A stretch of 64,000 bases of DNA from an uncultured Lachnospiraceae bacterium (GTDB lineage Bacteria > Bacillota > Clostridia > Lachnospirales > Lachnospiraceae): positions 1 to 64,000 of the forward strand of contig CAJTUB010000003.1 in NCBI GenBank assembly GCA_910579465.1, in the 5' to 3' direction. Shown one piece after another: positions 59,985 through 64,000 of this stretch. A program made the position numbers and the translations under genes. The stretch's first letter is position 1; each line of letters opens with the position of its first letter. The notes below the pieces were generated by a model that did not search any database, was not told where the DNA came from, and saw only the letters and a list, made by a program, of their open reading frames with translations.

Positions 59985-60995
59985 ATGGCAAAGATTTATT
60001 ACCAGCAGGATTGTAATCTTGCACTGTTAGACGGAAAAACCGTTGCAGTAATCGGCTACGGCAGTCAGGGACATGCCCATGCGTTAAACATGAAGGAGTC
60101 CGGCGTACATGTAGTAATCGGTTTATACGAAGGAAGCAAGTCATGGGCAAAGGCAGAGGCTGCGGGCTTTGAAGTATATACGGCGGCAGAGGCTGCAAAA
60201 AGAGCAGACATCATTATGATTCTGATTAACGATGAGAAGCAGAAGAAGATGTACGAGGAGTCGATTGCCCCGAATCTCCAGCCGGGCAATATGTTAATGT
60301 TCGCGCACGGCTTTGCCATCCATTTCGGCCAGATTATCCCGCCGAAGGATGTTGACGTGGTTATGATTGCACCGAAGGGACCGGGGCATACGGTAAGAAG
60401 CCAGTACCAGGAAGGCAAGGGCGTTCCGTGCTTAATCGCCGTACATCAGGATGCTACCGGGAAGGCACACGAGATGGGTCTTGCTTACGCACTTGCAATC
60501 GGCGGTGCAAGGGCAGGCGTTCTCCAGACAACGTTCCGTGAAGAGACCGAGACCGACCTGTTCGGCGAGCAGGCAGTTCTCTGCGGCGGTGTAACCGCGC
60601 TGATGAAGGCAGGCTTTGAGACGCTTGTCGAGGCAGGCTATGAGCCGGAGAGCGCATACTTTGAGTGCATCCATGAGATGAAGCTTATCGTGGACCTTAT
60701 TTTCCAGAGCGGCTTCCAAGGAATGAGATATTCGATTTCCAATACTGCTGAGTATGGCGATTACATTACCGGACCGAAGATTATTACGGATGAGACGAAG
60801 AAGGCAATGAAGCAGGTATTAAAGGACATCCAGGAGGGTGTGTTTGCACGGAACTGGCTGACGGAGAACGCAGTAGGCTGTCCGAACTTCAACGCAATGA
60901 GAAGACGCGGCGCTGCCCATCAGTTAGAGGAAGTCGGCGCAGAGCTTCGTAAGCTTTACAGCTGGAATAATGAGAACAAGCTGATTGACAACTAA
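59985..60995 (+). CDS. ilvC: Ketol-acid reductoisomerase
   Basis: 336 residues from ATG 59985 (AGGAGG upstream), a class I short enzyme. Rossmann fold VAVIGYGSQGHAHALNMKESGVHVVIGLYEGSKS binds NADPH. MIAPKGPGHTVRSQYQEGKGVPCLIAV and EETETDLFGEQAVLCGGVTALMKAGFETLVEAGYEPESAYFECIHEMKLIVDLI hold the Mg ligands and KARI knot. It converts acetolactate to dihydroxy-isovalerate. Cotranscribed with ilvN and closed by a long terminator. Confidence 0.97.
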   Translation: MAKIYYQQDCNLALLDGKTVAVIGYGSQGHAHALNMKESGVHVVIGLYEGSKSWAKAEAAGFEVYTAAEAAKRADIIMILINDEKQKKMYEESIAPNLQPGNMLMFAHGFAIHFGQIIPPKDVDVVMIAPKGPGHTVRSQYQEGKGVPCLIAVHQDATGKAHEMGLAYALAIGGARAGVLQTTFREETETDLFGEQAVLCGGVTALMKAGFETLVEAGYEPESAYFECIHEMKLIVDLIFQSGFQGMRYSISNTAEYGDYITGPKIITDETKKAMKQVLKDIQEGVFARNWLTENAVGCPNFNAMRRRGAAHQLEEVGAELRKLYSWNNENKLIDN

Positions 60996-61020
60996 GAAAA
61001 TTGAGAAATCAAAGGCAATA

Positions 61021-61085
61021 AAAGAAGCAGCTCCTTTTTGGAGGGACATGGAAGTCTGTGTCCTCCGTAAAGGGGCTGCTTTCTT
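61021..61085 (+). terminator. Long terminator hairpin after ilvC
   Basis: A stem of AAGCAGC-CCTTT and GGAGGGACA pairs with TGTCCTCC, AAAGG and GCTGCTT around a short loop, total about 64 nt, followed by a T-rich tail (TTTCTTCT). It lies 25 nt after the ilvC stop. Confidence 0.75.
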
Positions 61086-61151
61086 CTGCCCAGTCGTACT
61101 ATTGTTCAGGTGCCGGAGGAAGGACAGGGAGATGAAACAAATAGCTTGCCA

Positions 61152-61209
61152 AAAAATGGGGAAATAGGGCTTGTTTTTGGTTGACAGGAATACCAAAATG
61201 TGGTAAAAT
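61152..61209 (+). promoter_or_regulatory. Promoter of the ABC permease operon with shared upstream element
   Basis: AAAAATGGGGAAATAGGG (61152-61169), 11 nt, TTGACA (61181-61186), 17 nt, TAAAAT (61204-61209). Confidence 0.8.
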
Positions 61210-61371
61210 GAATTAGAAGTAAAATTTATGGTAGAGTATAGTAATTTGGTAAAGACTGTGGAAGCGCAGTGACACAAGGCTGGGAGTAAAAGAAGGGTAA
61301 AGTTTAATTTTGTTTGGAATCTTTCTAGGAAAGTCCGGCTGCAAATGTTTGATTTGTTGCCGGGCTTTTTT
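61210..61371 (+). ncRNA. Structured leader ending in an intrinsic terminator
   Basis: From the promoter at 61181 about 155 nt run to a strong terminator: AAGTCCGGC-GCAAAT (61331-61346) pairs with ATTTG-GCCGG-GCTT (61352-61367), then TTTTTT. The operon's first gene begins about 100 nt later. So most transcripts would stop here, either as a small RNA or as an attenuator released by some signal. The upstream part contains AAGACTGTGG-AGCGCAG and GGCTGGGAG-like elements but matches no riboswitch class I know. Confidence 0.6.
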
Positions 61372-61472
61372 GCTTCTGAGGAAATACCGTGCTGTGTCAG
61401 TGCGTGGAGGTACATTTCTATGGAATCTGTGAATACCATAGAAGCAAGAGGTTGAAAGAGGGAGGATACGGT

Positions 61473-62255
61473 TTGAGAAAATATCTGTTAAAATGCCGGC
61501 TGTTTTTACTGCCGAGTCTGCTTGGAGTCGCTTTGTTTTATGTATTTCCGTATTTAAGGGTAATCTATTATTCGTTGATTGAGAATCAGTTCAGCAAAAA
61601 GTTTGTGGGATTAAAAAATTACTTTGCAGTGCTGCAGAATACATATTTCAGGCTTGCACTGCGAAATTCACTGCTGTTAATTGTTATTGCTGTACCGGTG
61701 CTGGTTGCAGTCGCTTTTCTGCTGTCCGTACTTCTGCTAAGAATGAACGGACGCTGGAAAATACTCCGGATTGCGTTTATTTTTCCGATGCTGGTGCCGA
61801 CTGCCAGTCTTGTAGTCGTATGGCGTACCCTGTTCGGTACGGAGGGCTCGGCACTGCCGGTCTATCTTTTGTTTATTTACAAGAACGTCGGGCTTTTGGT
61901 GATTTTATTCAGTGCAGCCTTTTCCACGTTGGATAATGCGGTGTTTGAAGCTGCGCGTATAGACGGCGCGCACGGCTTTACCATGCACCGGAAGGTTACG
62001 CTGCCGTTGATTTATCCGACGCTTCTTTTCGTTGTTCTGATTGCTGTCGTATACAGTTTCAAGGTATTCCGTGAAAGTTATCTGTATTTTGGAACAAGCT
62101 ATCCGCCCGACCACAGCTATACGCTGCAGTATTATATGAACAATCACTTTTTTAAACTGAATTATCAGTATCTCGCGTCGGGTGCAGTGCTTACTTCGCT
62201 TATTATCTATCTGATTGTGTTCGTCGGGGTAAAGCTGCAAAAAAGGTTTGCGTGA
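61473..62255 (+). CDS. Carbohydrate-type ABC transporter permease (MalF-like)
   Basis: 260 residues from TTG 61473, chosen because GGGAGGA lies 6 nt upstream and the protein then begins RKYLLKCRLFLLPSLLGVALF; the frame itself opens earlier, in the leader. Six membrane segments. The cytoplasmic EAA loop is FEAARIDGAHGFTMHRKVTLPLIYPTLL. MalF-type permeases pair with a MalG-type partner, here the next gene. No solute-binding protein and no ATPase gene are in the operon. Confidence 0.88.
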   Translation: MRKYLLKCRLFLLPSLLGVALFYVFPYLRVIYYSLIENQFSKKFVGLKNYFAVLQNTYFRLALRNSLLLIVIAVPVLVAVAFLLSVLLLRMNGRWKILRIAFIFPMLVPTASLVVVWRTLFGTEGSALPVYLLFIYKNVGLLVILFSAAFSTLDNAVFEAARIDGAHGFTMHRKVTLPLIYPTLLFVVLIAVVYSFKVFRESYLYFGTSYPPDHSYTLQYYMNNHFFKLNYQYLASGAVLTSLIIYLIVFVGVKLQKRFA

Positions 62256-62270
62256 TAAGGGGGGCTGTGT

Positions 62271-63074
62271 ATGGAAAAGGTAATCAGAAAGGTGATTCTT
62301 TCTATTTTGGCACTTATATTTCTTCTGCCGATTCTGTTGACAGTGATATGTTCTTTTTCTGCCGGGAACGTGGATACGGATGCATTCCGTTTAGAGCGTC
62401 TTTTTCCCTCAGGCTTCAATCTTATGGGATATTATGATTTGCTGATTGAACACTCCGGGATACTCCGGAACTTCTGGAATTCGGTGTTCTATGCGGGGGT
62501 GATTACCTGTTTAAATATTCTGGTGGCAGTTCCTGCGGCATATGCGTTTTCTCAGGCACGTTTCCGTGGAAAAGAGCTTTTGTTCTTTTTCTATATCGTG
62601 CTGACGATGATGCCGCTCCAGGTAACACTGCTTCCGAATTATATCGGACTCCGGGATATGAAGCTTTTAGATACGCCGTTTGCAATTATTCTTCCTGCGG
62701 TTTTTACGCCGTTTAGTGTGTTTCTGATGACACAATACATGAGAGGTCTGGAGCAGTCTTTTGTAGAAGCGGCGTTGCTCGAAACGAGGTCGGTCATAAA
62801 AATTGCAGGTATGGTGATTCTGCCCCAGCTTCGTGCCTGTATTTTTGCCGTATTTGTATTTGTATTTGCAGAACATTGGAACATGGTGGAGCAGCCGGAT
62901 ATTTATCTGCGGCAGGAGAGCTTAAAGCCTTTGTCAAGCCTTCTTGCAATCGGAGAGGGTCTTACGGCGTCGGAGGTACTGGCGGGTTCCGTCATTTTTA
63001 TGGTGCCGATTGTCATTTTGTATCTTTATTTCCATGACAGTCTGGAAATCGGATTGGAGAGCATGAAATTATGA
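62271..63074 (+). CDS. Carbohydrate-type ABC transporter permease (MalG-like)
   Basis: 267 residues, six membrane segments. The EAA loop is FVEAALLETRSVIKIAGMVILPQLRA, slightly unusual where the family has EAARIDGAS. MMPLQVTLLPNYIGL and FMVPIVILYLYFHDSLEIGLES are typical MalG regions. Ends with an ATGA overlap to the next gene, so the third gene is part of the unit. Binding protein and ATPase must come from elsewhere, or the system transports something else. Confidence 0.88.
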   Translation: MEKVIRKVILSILALIFLLPILLTVICSFSAGNVDTDAFRLERLFPSGFNLMGYYDLLIEHSGILRNFWNSVFYAGVITCLNILVAVPAAYAFSQARFRGKELLFFFYIVLTMMPLQVTLLPNYIGLRDMKLLDTPFAIILPAVFTPFSVFLMTQYMRGLEQSFVEAALLETRSVIKIAGMVILPQLRACIFAVFVFVFAEHWNMVEQPDIYLRQESLKPLSSLLAIGEGLTASEVLAGSVIFMVPIVILYLYFHDSLEIGLESMKL

Positions 63075-63793
63075 AAACAAGAAAAGCAGCGACCAGGATT
63101 TTAACGGTATTTTTTACGATAATGTTGTTGTTTACTTTGTTTGCGGAGGATCTGTACCATATGACGCTGCCGAAAGTAGCAACAAAAACCAGCACAAGAA
63201 AAGTGTTTCCATATGAAGTAACAGGAGTCGATGGCAGCACAATTACCGTGGAACGGACAGAGGTAGCGATTCCGAACTATATGGTGACGGGAGACAGCGT
63301 ATATGTGCTGACGGAAACAGAGCAGGGAGCCTTTGTTACAAAACGGAAAATAAAGACCGGGAAATCTGCCGGGGGATGGACTGAGATAACGGAGGGACTG
63401 AGCGGCAGGACAAAGGTAGTGATAGGAAGTGACCGGAAGCTGAGAGACGGGTCAAGGGTGTTAGTGGACGAAAAGAGCAGGCAGGTTTCCCTATACAGGG
63501 TGCAGGATATCCGGATAGGGACTGCCCTTGAATCCCAATATTATCGTATGTGTATAAAAAACAATGTCTGGCATGTGATTTTGATAGCAGCCTTTACATT
63601 ACTGATAATCTGTATCTGTAAAGTGGTTCTGAAGGGAAGACGGCGGATTTTATGGACCCCGGTGATGGTTCTTTGGTGTGTGCTGGTATGTTTCTATTTG
63701 CGCAGGTTTATTATGATTCCGCCGGAGTGGATACCGGAGAAGCTGATTGACTGGAACGGCTGGAGGGAAAATATAAAGCGGTTCTGGATTTGA
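63071..63793 (+). CDS. Membrane protein with adaptor (HlyD/MFP)-like beta domain
   Basis: 240 residues. First anchor (about 10-27), then an outside beta-rich part: VAIPNYMVTGDSVYVLTETEQGAFVTKRKIKTG, GWTEITEGLSGRTKVVIGSDRKLRDGSRV. This is the pattern of the C-terminal barrel of membrane-fusion adaptors. Two further membrane helices (VILIAAFTLLIICICKVV, VMVLWCVLVCFYLRRFI) end the protein. It begins in the ATGA overlap with the MalG-like permease. An adaptor-like domain next to importer-type permeases is odd; it may link the transporter to an outside partner. Function not known. Confidence 0.6.
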   Translation: MKTRKAATRILTVFFTIMLLFTLFAEDLYHMTLPKVATKTSTRKVFPYEVTGVDGSTITVERTEVAIPNYMVTGDSVYVLTETEQGAFVTKRKIKTGKSAGGWTEITEGLSGRTKVVIGSDRKLRDGSRVLVDEKSRQVSLYRVQDIRIGTALESQYYRMCIKNNVWHVILIAAFTLLIICICKVVLKGRRRILWTPVMVLWCVLVCFYLRRFIMIPPEWIPEKLIDWNGWRENIKRFWI

Positions 63794-63804
63794 GAAGAAA
63801 AGTA

Positions 63805-63833
63805 TTGACAAGACTGGAAATTCTGATTAAAAT
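63805..63833 (+). promoter_or_regulatory. Promoter before the MATE gene
   Basis: TTGACA (63805-63810), 17 nt, TAAAAT (63828-63833). The shared upstream element is absent because the region lies in the previous gene end. Confidence 0.7.
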
Positions 63834-63913
63834 GGTTCACGGGAAGGCGGGGCGCAGAAGCGGTTCGCCTTTGTGTTTTTGTGGGAGGAGAGACGGAAGG
63901 AAAGGGAAGTCGG

Positions 63914-64000
63914 ATGAAACAGGAAGCCAGAGATAAAGCCAGGGGAAGGGATATGACGCAGGGAAGTCCGCTGCGTCTGCTTCTGCTGTTTTCGGTTCCG
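63914..64000 (+). CDS. MATE-family efflux transporter, N-terminal part (runs off the window)
   Basis: Only 29 codons are present: a charged start, then RDMTQGSPLRLLLLFSVP, the usual opening of clostridial MATE exporters (DMTEGSP followed by the first membrane helix). Start ATG 63914, with GGAAAGGGAAG upstream; ATG 63953 (DMTQ) is an alternative. These proteins export drugs or metabolites using Na+ or H+ gradients. The call rests on the short N-terminal signature alone. Confidence 0.7.
   Translation, partial: MKQEARDKARGRDMTQGSPLRLLLLFSVP

Noticed and set aside
60985..61167. Short plus-strand frame after ilvC
   Set aside because: It overlaps the terminator hairpin and has no ribosome site.

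Overview
The window looks like the chromosome of a gut-type Firmicute, most likely a Lachnospiraceae member. This is inferred from mid-GC coding DNA with strong AGGAGG-type ribosome sites, TTGACA/TATAAT promoters, and the gene families present: GatCAB, ABC-F, an M32 peptidase, PTS_EIIC_2, DUF6273, InlB/BspA-like surface proteins and an Mrp-NifX fusion. I see no rRNA, tRNA, CRISPR array, insertion sequence or replication origin. Species is not determinable from sequence reading alone.

Layout. 1-2700: tail of a large serine recombinase, then an AT-rich island of small orphan or broken genes (SUKH/SMI1-type immunity protein, unknown proteins, a frameshifted CbrC-like fragment), read as the end of an integrated element. 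2700-27400: mostly housekeeping. It holds the Mrp-NifX ATPase, an ASKHA corrinoid-activation-type protein, a parvulin lipoprotein, LysR, purL, an NYN RNase-like protein, a PTS IIC protein, a DUF975-CmpB membrane protein, an ABC-F ATPase, a beta-CASP MBL hydrolase, a HAD phosphatase, an M32 carboxypeptidase, enolase, two small unknown genes and a calcium-type P-ATPase.

27500-45640 is the accessory heart of the window. A 12-gene, tightly overlapping operon resembles a stripped-down Tad/Flp (type IVb pilus or type II secretion-like) machine: three CpaE/MinD-like proteins, CpaB-like, CpaF/TadA ATPase, TadB-like, and six small single-anchor membrane proteins, two of them tandem paralogues. It is followed by a DUF6273 lipoprotein and a 2506-residue secreted surface protein, both with proline/threonine-rich linkers. 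I see no prepilin peptidase, no TadC and no classical Flp pilin.

45640-64000: a 110-bp direct repeat, an AT-richer PcrA/UvrD-like helicase, a two-part ThrE exporter, a histidine phosphatase and rlmH, a 16-repeat Sel1 protein, a small P-loop kinase, an AraC regulator, ApbE, gatCAB, ilvN-ilvC without ilvB, a sugar-type ABC permease pair with an adaptor-like protein, and the first codons of a MATE exporter.

The most unexpected signal is not a gene. At least nine promoters of unrelated genes carry the same upstream element, consensus AAAAATGCGGAAAYTCAAG, usually exactly 11 nt before the -35 box. In several cases it is preceded by a related stem-loop repeat. Together they form an oriented promoter cassette spread through the window on both strands.
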